Of a stretch of 26,339 nucleotides of DNA, positions 16,047-22,976 are shown piece after piece. A program made the position numbers and the translations under genes. The notes below the pieces were generated by a model that was given only the letters and a program-made list of their open reading frames with translations, did no database searches and was not told where the DNA came from. Positions within the stretch are counted from its first letter, which is position 1, and every line of letters starts with the position of its first letter. This stretch comes from Bacillota bacterium (lineage in GTDB: Bacteria; Bacillota; Negativicutes; Sporomusales; Sporomusaceae), in the NCBI GenBank assembly GCA_023388195.1, contig JAEWGR010000040.1:1-26339 (forward strand). Direction: 5' to 3'.

Positions 16047-16322
16047 TTAGCGAATATAATGGTTAAGCGCAGCCTGCAGCTTTCCCATGAACTCCTCATG
16101 TTCACCTTCATTGACAGCGTGAACCAGACAATGTTCAAGATGATCCTTTAAAATAAGCTTGGCTGTATTATCAAGCGCTTTACGGATAGCGGCAATCTGC
16201 AGCAAAACCTCCGGACAGTCACGGCCTTCGGCAACCATTTGCTTGACGGCCCGTGTATGGCCCTCAATCCGGGCCAGCCTGTTTACTACCTGTTTCTGAT
16301 GTGTATGTATATGGCTATCCAC
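16047..16322 (-). CDS. csoR: CsoR/FrmR-family metal-sensing repressor
   Basis: A 91-residue all-helical repressor. The Cu(I)-sensing triad of CsoR is present as C36, H61 and C65 (DHLEHC), matching the positions in Mycobacterium CsoR. The core also has the conserved RLARIEGHTRAVKQM helix. The His-rich N-terminus (H4, H6, H8) and H64 also resemble RcnR-like nickel/cobalt sensors, so metal identity is not certain. Copper is preferred because of C65. The GTG start follows GGAGGTGTTAGT. A G-tract operator sits in its promoter, so it is self-repressed and derepressed by metal. It is co-transcribed with the small exported peptide; no copper ATPase is adjacent. Confidence 0.9.
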   Translation of the reverse strand: MDSHIHTHQKQVVNRLARIEGHTRAVKQMVAEGRDCPEVLLQIAAIRKALDNTAKLILKDHLEHCLVHAVNEGEHEEFMGKLQAALNHYIR

Positions 16323-16340
16323 ACTAACACCTCCACATCT

Positions 16341-16371
16341 ATTTTATCCCCCCCCAGGGGGATAAAGTCAA
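16341..16371 (-). promoter_or_regulatory. csoR promoter with G/C-tract operator
   Basis: On the minus strand, TTGACT (16366-16371) and TAAAAT (16341-16346) flank the sequence TATC5-TG8-ATA (16345-16364 read in complement). A central run of Cs and Gs between TAT/ATA ends is the known form of CsoR/RcnR-type operators. The 19-base spacing means the operator fills the promoter, consistent with repression. Confidence 0.8.
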
Positions 16372-16391
16372 GGCAACAGCAAATAAGAAAA

Positions 16392-16411
16392 GACTTGGCT
16401 TGCGCCAAGTC
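16392..16411 (-). terminator. Second terminator-like hairpin before the csoR promoter
   Basis: GACTTGGC-TTGC-GCCAAGTC, an 8-bp perfect stem. It is followed on the minus strand by TTTTCTTATTT, which would insulate csoR from upstream reading. Confidence 0.65.
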
Positions 16412-16466
16412 CCTCTGTAGCCGTTCTTCTTAGGTTCAACAACTGCTATAGCTTTCTGCGCCTGAT

Positions 16467-16493
16467 AAAACCGGCTCGTTTAGAGCCGGTTTT
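16467..16493 (-). terminator. Terminator overlapping the end of the four-cysteine gene
   Basis: An 11-bp stem AAAACCGGCTC/GAGCCGGTTTT around a 5-base loop. The last codons and the TAA stop (16480-16482) of the small gene lie inside the hairpin. Confidence 0.75.
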
Positions 16494-16665
16494 CCAGTTT
16501 TCGCTTCTCCGTAAAACCCAGACATTGCTGGCCGGACGACTCTCTGACAACCGCGCTGGGTGTTTTAAAGCTTTTAAACCCCATAGACTTACACCCATAA
16601 GGGAAATTCTTATCCCAGGTAATATAATAATGTTGGCAATTTGTACATCTTGGTATCTCATGCAT
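16480..16665 (-). CDS. Small four-cysteine protein of unknown function
   Basis: A 61-residue soluble protein with C7xxC10, C25 and C48, plus conserved-looking aromatic and basic stretches (HYYITWDKNFPYGCKSMGFK). The cysteine spacing could form a single zinc or iron-sulfur site. I recall similar small proteins being widespread in anaerobes but cannot name a function. The ATG has TGAGGT about 8 bases upstream. It starts 23 bases after the nitroreductase gene, so it is the third gene of the MarR-nitroreductase operon. Another overlapping frame (start 16661) has no such support. Confidence 0.72.
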   Translation of the reverse strand: MHEIPRCTNCQHYYITWDKNFPYGCKSMGFKSFKTPSAVVRESSGQQCLGFTEKRKLENRL

Positions 16666-16688
16666 GTTCTGCTACCTCAATATACAGC

Positions 16689-17339
16689 TTAGCCGCGAAT
16701 CTGGAAGACATCATCTTCCGGTTTACGGGGACTTACTACCGATTCCCGGGCGGGGTATCCCAAAATAATAGCGGCGGTAATGATATCGGTGCCATCTAAC
16801 CCAAAATAGCTTTTAATTTCATTATACATAACACTATCCACGCCAGATAGTTCGTTGTCGATTTCCCCGACAATACAGGCTCCCAGCCCTTGATTCATGG
16901 CCTCCAGAATCATAAATCCATAGGCAATACCCATGTTTTCAAAGGTTCTGGCCATTAATGAAGAGGTAGTATTAGCTAAAGCCTGGGCAATCTGGTTATT
17001 TAAGAATGTTTTGTCGATATCGTCATTGGCCATCGTGACGCCGGTGTTCGCAAGCAGCTCTCTCAAACGGTCCCGCTGATGATCGCGCTCCCAGGAGCCC
17101 AGCTTGCCCACACAGAGAATGACAGCCGGTGCTTTCTTTATAAGTGCTCCCATTGAAAATCCAGCCGCCAGTTTGTCTTTATCCGGACTCCCGGTCAAGG
17201 CGATAAACTTCCAGGGCTGAATATTCTTCCAGGATGGAGCCCGGCGGCCAGCTTGCATGATACTGATAATTTTTTCTTGTTCTACCGGTTGGGGTAAAAA
17301 TTTTCTAACACTTTTCCAGTCTGAAATTTGCGCTAACAT
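16689..17339 (-). CDS. Nitroreductase-family FMN oxidoreductase
   Basis: A 216-residue FMN-dependent enzyme that transfers electrons from NAD(P)H to nitro-, quinone- or similar compounds. FMN-binding residues show in SVRKF near the N-terminus and RRAPSWKNIQPWKF near residue 32. The GACIVG segment near residue 155 and the terminal AAIILGYPA motif complete the fold. The ATG at 17339 follows GGAGGAG; the frame extends ten codons further but without a better site. It lies 63 bases after the MarR gene and before the four-cysteine gene. The operon suggests induction by a small aromatic or oxidising chemical. The exact substrate is unknown. Confidence 0.9.
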   Translation of the reverse strand: MLAQISDWKSVRKFLPQPVEQEKIISIMQAGRRAPSWKNIQPWKFIALTGSPDKDKLAAGFSMGALIKKAPAVILCVGKLGSWERDHQRDRLRELLANTGVTMANDDIDKTFLNNQIAQALANTTSSLMARTFENMGIAYGFMILEAMNQGLGACIVGEIDNELSGVDSVMYNEIKSYFGLDGTDIITAAIILGYPARESVVSPRKPEDDVFQIRG

Positions 17340-17402
17340 ATATATAATACTCCTCCAATAGTTTTTCACCCAGATATTACAAATGCGAAATAGCCAAACA
17401 AA

Positions 17403-17834
17403 TTATTCCTGTAACCGGGCAAAAATATTCAGCAGCACTTTACGGAAAACAGCGATTTCGGCCTCAGTACATCCTGACAGCATAGAGGCACAGATGTGAT
17501 TCATCGTCTCGGTAACCTGATTCTCCAGGTTTCGCGCCGCAGCTGTCAGACAGATAAGGAATGACCGGCGGTCAGCCTGCTGCCCTGACCGGAATACAAG
17601 ACCGGCCTTTTCCATGCGGTCAATAATACCGGTCAAGGTAGAATTATCTAAATAGCATCTTTTACTTAGGTCAGTGATCGATATGCCGTCACCCTTATAC
17701 AGGGTATACAAAACAGCCATTTGTCCGGGAGTAATATTGAGTTTTTTTCTATCCAATAATCTTTTGGTATAGTTGTAGTGTTTTTGCTCCGCCTTGGCAA
17801 GCAGCAGACAGGTACTGTCAAAAATTTGCAACAT
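17403..17834 (-). CDS. MarR-family transcriptional regulator
   Basis: A 143-residue winged-helix repressor. DNA-recognition segments are visible: ITPGQMAVLYTLYKGDGISITDL, then the helix-turn-helix CYLDNSTLTGIIDRMEKAGLV, and the beta-wing QQADRRSFLICLT. Flanking helices form the dimer. The ATG at 17834 follows AAAGGG. It is autoregulated in all likelihood, because a perfect 20-base palindrome lies between its promoter and start codon. Its target is the nitroreductase and small-Cys genes behind it. Small aromatic compounds or thiol stress are common MarR inducers; C residues near 72 and 125 could respond to oxidation. Confidence 0.93.
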   Translation of the reverse strand: MLQIFDSTCLLLAKAEQKHYNYTKRLLDRKKLNITPGQMAVLYTLYKGDGISITDLSKRCYLDNSTLTGIIDRMEKAGLVFRSGQQADRRSFLICLTAAARNLENQVTETMNHICASMLSGCTEAEIAVFRKVLLNIFARLQE

Positions 17835-17854
17835 ACTATCTAATCCCTTTACAA

Positions 17855-17874
17855 ATATTTTGCATGCAAAATAT
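17855..17874 (-). promoter_or_regulatory. MarR operator candidate (20-bp perfect palindrome)
   Basis: ATATTTTGCATGCAAAATAT is fully self-complementary. It starts a few bases after the -10 box and ends 20 bases before the marR ATG, where a bound dimer would block transcription. Confidence 0.75.
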
Positions 17875-17883
17875 ATTAATAAG

Positions 17884-17912
17884 ATTATACCAATAAAATT
17901 CCCTTGCTGCAA
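17884..17912 (-). promoter_or_regulatory. sigma-A promoter of marR operon
   Basis: On the minus strand, TTGCAG and TATAAT lie 17 bases apart, just upstream of the palindrome. Confidence 0.7.
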
Positions 17913-17929
17913 GTTAAAAATGTACATAC

Positions 17930-17957
17930 AAAGGGATAGCTTAACCGCTATCCCTTT
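17930..17957 (-). terminator. Terminator after ilvE
   Basis: An 11-bp stem AAAGGGATAGC/GCTATCCCTTT around a 6-base loop, 13 bases past the ilvE stop. The T run is short. Confidence 0.6.
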
Positions 17958-17969
17958 GCAGGCTGGCTA

Positions 17970-18884
17970 TCAGTAGACAGGCATACAAAAATCCGAGTAC
18001 TTTTTCAACTTAGACGTCGCCACCTGGAAGAAAAGTTCTTTCAGTCTGCGGCATATCGGCCCCTGATGGCCGGTACCGATTATTCGGTCATCCACCTCAA
18101 CAACGGCTACAACCTCCATCGCCGTACCACTGAAAAACACCTCTTCGGCAGCATATAATTCGGTTCTGGTAATGCTCCGCTCAATGACTTCGATCCCCAG
18201 TTCCTCTCTTGCCAAAACCATGACCGTATCTCTGGTAATGCCTTCAAGAATATTATCCGATGGCGGCGGGGTAATCAGTTTGCCATTTCGAACCATAAAT
18301 ACATTTTCACCAGGGCCCTCACATACATGACCATTCCGGGTTAAAAACAAAGCCTCATCATAACCCCGCCGCACCACTTCCAGCGACGCCAGTCCTGAGT
18401 TGAGATAAGCGGCAGTTGGTTTGGTACGGGGCGGCAGCATATTATCGCCTAATCGTTCCCAGGAGGTAAAGGCGGCCCGCAGCTCATCCTTGCCGACAAA
18501 GCTGCCCAACGGCTGACAGTAAATCACAATTCGGTTATCCTCATCCAGCAGTGTCGGGAAAATCTGATTAGACCCTTTAAAAGCAAGCGGACGAATGTAG
18601 ACTGTGCTACGAAAGTTATTTTTTTTGAGCAGGTCCAGTGTTGCCTGACATAGCTCATCAACCGTATAGGGAATGTTAATATATAAAGTTTTGCAGGATT
18701 GTAACAGCCGCTCATAGTGCTCCCGCATACGGAAGGCATACAACTGCTGCTCAGCCTCATCCCAGTAAGCTCTTATCCCTTCAAAGCAGCCTAATCCATA
18801 ATTAAACCCTTTACAACGAATGCTAATATGTACCTCACTTTCGGGAACAATCTTGCCATCATAAAAAACATACATGTTTTCCAT
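17970..18884 (-). CDS. ilvE: Branched-chain amino-acid aminotransferase
   Basis: A 304-residue class-IV PLP aminotransferase that makes leucine, isoleucine and valine from their 2-oxo acids with glutamate as donor. The Schiff-base lysine is K155 (RTKPTAAY). GFNYGLGCFEGIRAY near residue 26 and the CEGPGENVF loop (E189 region) are typical. FFSGTAMEVVAV near 250 is the phosphate-binding end. The length matches IlvE, and these motifs favour it over D-amino-acid transaminases. The ATG follows GAGGAGGG. The gene is monocistronic, and its leader contains a terminator-like hairpin. It is divergent from the TrmB gene. Confidence 0.92.
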   Translation of the reverse strand: MENMYVFYDGKIVPESEVHISIRCKGFNYGLGCFEGIRAYWDEAEQQLYAFRMREHYERLLQSCKTLYINIPYTVDELCQATLDLLKKNNFRSTVYIRPLAFKGSNQIFPTLLDEDNRIVIYCQPLGSFVGKDELRAAFTSWERLGDNMLPPRTKPTAAYLNSGLASLEVVRRGYDEALFLTRNGHVCEGPGENVFMVRNGKLITPPPSDNILEGITRDTVMVLAREELGIEVIERSITRTELYAAEEVFFSGTAMEVVAVVEVDDRIIGTGHQGPICRRLKELFFQVATSKLKKYSDFCMPVY

Positions 18885-18918
18885 TACAATACCCTCCTCA
18901 AATGTAAATTAAATAAAA

Positions 18919-18943
18919 CAGAGGTCGCTTAGGAGCGGCTCTG
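18919..18943 (-). other. Terminator-like hairpin in the ilvE leader
   Basis: On the minus strand, CAGAGCCGCT pairs with AGCGACCTCTG, with one bulge and a 4-base loop, and TTTTATTTAATTT follows. It lies between any upstream promoter and the ilvE ribosome site, so it could act as an attenuator. No T-box signature was seen. Confidence 0.5.
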
Positions 18944-19162
18944 CAGTCTCGTGTTGATAATAAATTCAATCTATTATTTGCAGTTTGTGCAACTATTTAC
19001 ATAAAATATACTTTCCGGCGACACGTCTGTTCTTAAATATACTAAGAATACGCCTGTCCGTCAAGTTGCATTTACGCAAATCCGGTTCTGAGCACAACGC
19101 GTAAAAGTCCACCTTTCGAACAAAATTGTTATATACACTGATTATCAGTGCATATTGAAGTC

Positions 19163-19186
19163 TATATACTACCATAGTAGTATATA
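19163..19186 (+). promoter_or_regulatory. Palindrome before trmB, probable operator
   Basis: TATATACTAC-CATA-GTAGTATATA has perfect 10-base arms, 21 bases before the start codon. TrmB-type regulators bind such A/T-ended palindromes, so autoregulation is likely. Confidence 0.65.
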
Positions 19187-19207
19187 AACAAGAAGGGCGG
19201 GGCTGCT

Positions 19208-20002
19208 ATGAAGGTTTTAAAAAAGCTTGAATCTCTCGGTTTTAGCACTTATGAAGCTAAAGCTTATTACGCACTGCTGCGGCGCTTTCCGGCTAATGGC
19301 TACGAGATCAGCAAGTTAGCCCAGGTTCCCCCATCAAAAATCTACGAGGTATTAACTAAATTGAAGAATCGCGGGGCCGTGCTGGATAGCCAAAGCGACC
19401 CTGTTCTTTATTACCCAGTCCAACCGAAAATTTTATTTACCCGCATCCAGGAAGACACCGAAAAAAGTATCCAATCCATATTGACCGATTTAACCGCCAT
19501 TCCGCCCATGGACGCTTTTGATCTTACCTGGAATCTCCAGGGAACCGATAGTATTAACACAAAAATAAGCGAATTAATCGGCCAGGCCCGCAAGGAGATA
19601 TTCGCCTCCCTCTGGCCGGAACAAATTGCCCAGCTTAATCCAGCCTTCAGCGCAGCTGTACATCGCGGCGTTTATGTCGTCAGTGCTGTATTTGGCGAAG
19701 CCGAAGTTGCCGCCAGCCAGGTAATTAACCTGGAGGATTGCAGCCATAATGTGCACCAGCGGGTGGGCGCCAAGCTCTGCACAGTGATCACCGATGACGC
19801 CGAAGTGGTTATCGGAAAATTAGCTGAAGACAGCAGTAATTCCACAGGCGTCTGGACAAAAACACCGTCTGTCGTATTAGTCACAAAAGAATACGTGCGG
19901 CATGACATCATGGTTAATGTTTTGGTCAATCATATAGGGCAGGAACAATACGCGCAACTCTGTCGATCCTATGATATTTTTCAGCAGCAACAGTCAAAAT
20001 AA
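19208..20002 (+). CDS. TrmB-family transcriptional regulator
   Basis: A 264-residue TrmB-like regulator. The N-terminal winged helix (FSTYEAKAYYALLRRFPANGYEISKLAQVPPSKIYEVL) is followed by a short linker. A PLD-like regulatory domain (about 115-250) contains ISELIGQARKEIFASLWPEQ and the RVGAKLCTVITDDAEVVIG repeat. TrmB regulators sense sugars or other metabolites in archaea and some bacteria. The ATG is preceded by GAAGGGCGGGG. It is 22 bases upstream of the dehydrogenase gene in the same direction, so that gene is its likely co-transcribed target. Confidence 0.9.
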   Translation: MKVLKKLESLGFSTYEAKAYYALLRRFPANGYEISKLAQVPPSKIYEVLTKLKNRGAVLDSQSDPVLYYPVQPKILFTRIQEDTEKSIQSILTDLTAIPPMDAFDLTWNLQGTDSINTKISELIGQARKEIFASLWPEQIAQLNPAFSAAVHRGVYVVSAVFGEAEVAASQVINLEDCSHNVHQRVGAKLCTVITDDAEVVIGKLAEDSSNSTGVWTKTPSVVLVTKEYVRHDIMVNVLVNHIGQEQYAQLCRSYDIFQQQQSK

Positions 20003-20024
20003 TAAACAGACAGGAGAATGGATA

Positions 20025-20930
20025 ATGAAAATTTCGTTTATTGGAGCCGGCAAGGTAGGGGTTGCTGTAGCCTATACAACAGCATTGAAGGGACTAGCCC
20101 AGGAAATCGTCCTGACAGATGTCTCCAGCGACAAAGCCCACGGGGAGGCGCTTGATATTCTTCAGGGACAAGCATTTTGTCCCCAGGCTGACATCAAACA
20201 CGGTACTATTGAGGATACAATCAATTCTGATATTGTTGTTATCAGTGCCGGTATTCCCCGTAAGGCGGACGAGCCACGGGTAATGCTTTTGTCCCGTAAT
20301 GCCGGCCTGATTGCTGATATTACCAAAAAGGTTGTTGCTCTAAGTCCGAATTGCATCATCTTAATGATTACCAACCCGCTTGATGTTATGACCCAGCTTG
20401 CCTATCAGTCCTCCGGCCTGCCTGCCGGCCGTGTAATCGGCATGGGTACCGTTCTTGACACCGCCCGCTACCGCTCCTATCTCTCCCAGCATTTCCACGT
20501 TGATGCCCGCGATCTCGACGCTTATGTGGTTGGTGAGCATGGTGAAACCATGGTGCCGTTGGTGTCCAATATAAGTGTCAAAGGCATTCCTTTGGTTAAT
20601 CTGCCAAATTATGATGCAGCCGCCGTCACGCGGATTGCCAATGAGGTCAGAGCCGCATCGGGCCAGGTCATTGCCCTGAAAGGCGGCACAGTCTTCGCTC
20701 CTGCCGTATCTGCCTACGCCATTCTGGAGGCGATCGTCCAGGATAGCCACCAGATTTTGCCGGTTTCCACTTTCAACAGCAATTATGGAGCGGCAGTCAG
20801 CCTGCCCACTGTAGTCAGCCGCCAGGGAGCCGGGCCAACCATGGTAATTCCTATGTCTCAGGCGGAAGAAGCGGCTTTGGCTCATTCAGTTGCCAATATC
20901 AAATCTTATTTAAAAGAATTAAACTGCTGA
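20025..20930 (+). CDS. NAD-dependent malate/lactate dehydrogenase
   Basis: A 301-residue member of the L-lactate/malate dehydrogenase family. The N-terminal Rossmann motif GAGKVGVAVA is followed by D32, which selects NAD. Catalytic D145, R148 and H172 (GEHGETMVP) are all present. The specificity position (Q in lactate, R in malate enzymes) is R79 in AGIPRKADEPR, and the second substrate arginine is R85. This favours malate/oxaloacetate, as does MVPL after the histidine, although the overall pattern is mixed. The ATG at 20025 has an AGGAG site; an upstream in-frame start at 19971 overlaps trmB without one. Confidence 0.88.
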   Translation: MKISFIGAGKVGVAVAYTTALKGLAQEIVLTDVSSDKAHGEALDILQGQAFCPQADIKHGTIEDTINSDIVVISAGIPRKADEPRVMLLSRNAGLIADITKKVVALSPNCIILMITNPLDVMTQLAYQSSGLPAGRVIGMGTVLDTARYRSYLSQHFHVDARDLDAYVVGEHGETMVPLVSNISVKGIPLVNLPNYDAAAVTRIANEVRAASGQVIALKGGTVFAPAVSAYAILEAIVQDSHQILPVSTFNSNYGAAVSLPTVVSRQGAGPTMVIPMSQAEEAALAHSVANIKSYLKELNC

Positions 20931-20955
20931 TAACAGCAGATGTCAGGTTGATTTT

Positions 20956-20984
20956 AAAGGCTATGCAATATATAGCCTTTTTTT
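20956..20984 (+). terminator. Terminator of the trmB-dehydrogenase operon
   Basis: A 9-bp stem AAAGGCTAT/ATAGCCTTT around a 7-base loop, followed by TTTT, 26 bases past the stop. Confidence 0.85.
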
Positions 20985-21095
20985 ATTGCCATAAATTGGA
21001 CTAATTAGACAGAGAGACGCAATTATCGGAACAGACAAGGCTAATTTAGGACAAAAAGCCACTTATTAAATTAGTATTAATAATATCAAAAATGC

Positions 21096-21125
21096 TAGAC
21101 AGAAGTCCCCTTTTTGGAATATAAT
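21096..21125 (+). promoter_or_regulatory. Promoter of the TetR-RND operon
   Basis: TAGACA (-35, five of six consensus) and a perfect TATAAT are separated by 18 bases. Transcription would start near 21132. Confidence 0.6.
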
Positions 21126-21141
21126 TAAATCCATATTTAAA

Positions 21142-21828
21142 ATGGAGTTTTTAAACAAATACAGAAAATTACGAAAGAAGGTGAAGGCAGTCAAAGTTGA
21201 AATATGTACCGATAAGCCAACCGTTAATAAGATTATTGAAGCAGCAATCCCCTTGTTCGCAACGAAAGGCGTAGCTTCTGTTTCGGTTAAAGAGTTAGCG
21301 GATGCTGCCGGCGTAAATATTGCACTGATTTCATATTATTTCGGCGGCAAGGAAAACTTGTATGCGTATATATTGGAAAAACAGCTATCCATATTGGGTG
21401 ACGCAATCGATATTATCAGCAAAGAAGATATTTCCGCAATTATGAAGATAAGACGGTTTGCCGATAACCTGGTAGTCATTCACAAAAAAAACCCCTATAT
21501 CGACCGGCTTTTTTATATTGAAATATTTAATCCAACCAAATATTTTGACACCATTGTAAAAACCGCTGCCAATAGAATGCACTTTTTCCTGAGTAACTGC
21601 ATTAAAGATGCGGTGACAAGTGGTGAATTCAGGCCAGATATTGACCCTCAATTAGCAGCTATGTCCCTGCTTAGAGTATTGAACGTATCATTAACGTCTC
21701 ATTCCCTTTGCCGCGAGCTTCTCCCTGACCGAGAAGACCTTGCGCGCCAATATGTAGCCCAGGCAGTGGAAATCTATTTAAACGGAGTCACAAATAGCGA
21801 AAAAATATCAAGAGACGAGGAGAAATGA
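21142..21828 (+). CDS. TetR-family transcriptional regulator
   Basis: A 228-residue repressor. The N-terminal helix-turn-helix spans about residues 28-70 (KIIEAAIPLFATKGVASVSVKELADAAGVNIALISYYFGGKENLY). The C-terminal ligand domain is helical and resembles the CerR/YbiH-like efflux repressors. The start is uncertain: the ATG at 21142 has no ribosome site and lies only about ten bases after the predicted transcript start. A GTG at 21181 would give a more typical 13-residue-shorter protein but also has weak support. It overlaps the adaptor gene by 4 bases (ATGA), so it is the first gene of the efflux operon and its likely repressor. Confidence 0.9.
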   Translation: MEFLNKYRKLRKKVKAVKVEICTDKPTVNKIIEAAIPLFATKGVASVSVKELADAAGVNIALISYYFGGKENLYAYILEKQLSILGDAIDIISKEDISAIMKIRRFADNLVVIHKKNPYIDRLFYIEIFNPTKYFDTIVKTAANRMHFFLSNCIKDAVTSGEFRPDIDPQLAAMSLLRVLNVSLTSHSLCRELLPDREDLARQYVAQAVEIYLNGVTNSEKISRDEEK

Positions 21829-21830
21829 CG

Positions 21831-22964
21831 GTGAACAAAAAAAACATCATATGGCTGGCAATACTACTTTTACTGTTAACAACAGGCTGCAGCAAACAAC
21901 AGGCAGCCCGCCCGCCGCAGGAGGTTGGGGTTAAAGCGATGCAGGTCCTGCAGCAGGATACACCGGTTACATACGATTTTGTTGGTGAAGTTGTCGCTAA
22001 AGATGAAGTCCAGATCAAAGCTCAGGTTTCCGGCAATATCGCCCGCAAATTAGTGAAAGGCGGCGATACTGTCCATGCCGGCCAGCCTTTATTTGAAATT
22101 GACCGGCGCAATTATGCGGCCGCAGTAGCCGACGCCCAGGCCCAGGTGGCCCAGGCCCAAGCCGCACTTAGCAACATCCGTCGTGATGTTATTCGTTATC
22201 AAAACCTTTCTGATCAGGGAGGCATCGCCGCTCAGACTTTAGATACCACCGTAGCGCAGGCAGAACAAGCCCAAGCCCAGGCCAACGCCTACCTGGCCAA
22301 ACTGGCTCAAGCCCAGAATGACTTGGCAGATACATTAATTGTATCACCGGTGGATGGCCGGATTGGCGTCGGGGAATTAAGTGCCGGCATGTATGCGCAG
22401 GCTGGCAGCACAGTCGTGGCAACCGTATCCACAGTCGACCCTGTACAGGTGCGGTTTAGCATGAGCGAAAATGAATATCTTAAGTTTTCCCGTCTCGGCA
22501 ATACCCCGGATTCCTGGGGCCAGAACCTTAAACTGGTTCTCAGCGATGGCACTAATTATCCGCTTACCGGACATTTGGAGCAGGTGGACCGGGGCTTAAG
22601 CAGCCAGACTGGCACGCTGGCTATGAAAGCCACCTTCGGCAACCCGCAGCAATTACTGGTACCTGGCATGTTTGCCCGAATCGTAGCTGTTGGTGAAACC
22701 AGGCCGGGAGCATTACTGATTCCTCAGCGTGCTGTTCAGGAAATGCTGGGAAAAACCTTTGTCACCGCTGTCGGCGCGAACAGCGAAGCAGTAACGAAGC
22801 CAGTGAAACTTGGCCCCAAAATAGGTAGCCTGCAAATTGTGGAAGAAGGCCTTACACTCCAGGATGTTATCGTTGTTGAAGGCTTTGCCAAAGCACAACC
22901 AGGCTCTCCTCTCAAAGTAACAATGATCGGTCTGAATGACCTGACAATTCCGGTCGCGAAGTAA
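21831..22964 (+). CDS. RND periplasmic adaptor lipoprotein (MexA/AcrA family)
   Basis: A 377-residue membrane-fusion protein. The signal peptide ends in LLTTGC, giving a lipid-anchored C20. Order of domains: N-terminal beta strand and lipoyl half (VSGNIARKLVKGGDTVHAGQPLFEI, about 65-90); alpha-helical hairpin rich in Q/A (about 95-165); lipoyl half 2 (LIVSPVDGRIG); beta-barrel and membrane-proximal domain with PGMFARIV. It links the inner-membrane pump to an outer-membrane channel. I prefer the GTG start at 21831, eight bases after GAGGAG; the ATG at 21825 is only two bases from that site. It ends 12 bases before the pump gene. Confidence 0.93.
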   Translation: MNKKNIIWLAILLLLLTTGCSKQQAARPPQEVGVKAMQVLQQDTPVTYDFVGEVVAKDEVQIKAQVSGNIARKLVKGGDTVHAGQPLFEIDRRNYAAAVADAQAQVAQAQAALSNIRRDVIRYQNLSDQGGIAAQTLDTTVAQAEQAQAQANAYLAKLAQAQNDLADTLIVSPVDGRIGVGELSAGMYAQAGSTVVATVSTVDPVQVRFSMSENEYLKFSRLGNTPDSWGQNLKLVLSDGTNYPLTGHLEQVDRGLSSQTGTLAMKATFGNPQQLLVPGMFARIVAVGETRPGALLIPQRAVQEMLGKTFVTAVGANSEAVTKPVKLGPKIGSLQIVEEGLTLQDVIVVEGFAKAQPGSPLKVTMIGLNDLTIPVAK

Positions 22965-22976
22965 GGGGGCGGGTTT

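Larger units (their letters stand above)
18885..19207. other. 323-base divergent intergenic region ilvE-trmB
   Basis: This stretch holds the ilvE leader hairpin (18919-18943), a short repeat pair (TGCAA at 18979-18999) and a small CACTGA/TCAGTG dyad near 19136. It also holds the large palindrome at 19163-19186. I see no convincing gene; a 60-codon minus-strand frame has no ribosome site and unusual composition. Confidence 0.6.

Noticed and set aside
18993..19175. A 60-codon minus-strand frame in the ilvE-trmB gap
   Set aside because: No ribosome site, start inside the trmB palindrome, no recognisable motif.
18885..19207. T-box riboswitch upstream of ilvE
   Set aside because: The conserved T-box element (TGGNACCGCG) is not present on the minus strand of this region.
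20361..20885. A 174-codon minus-strand frame
   Set aside because: It is antisense to the dehydrogenase gene, whose catalytic residues are intact; the frame shows no family features.
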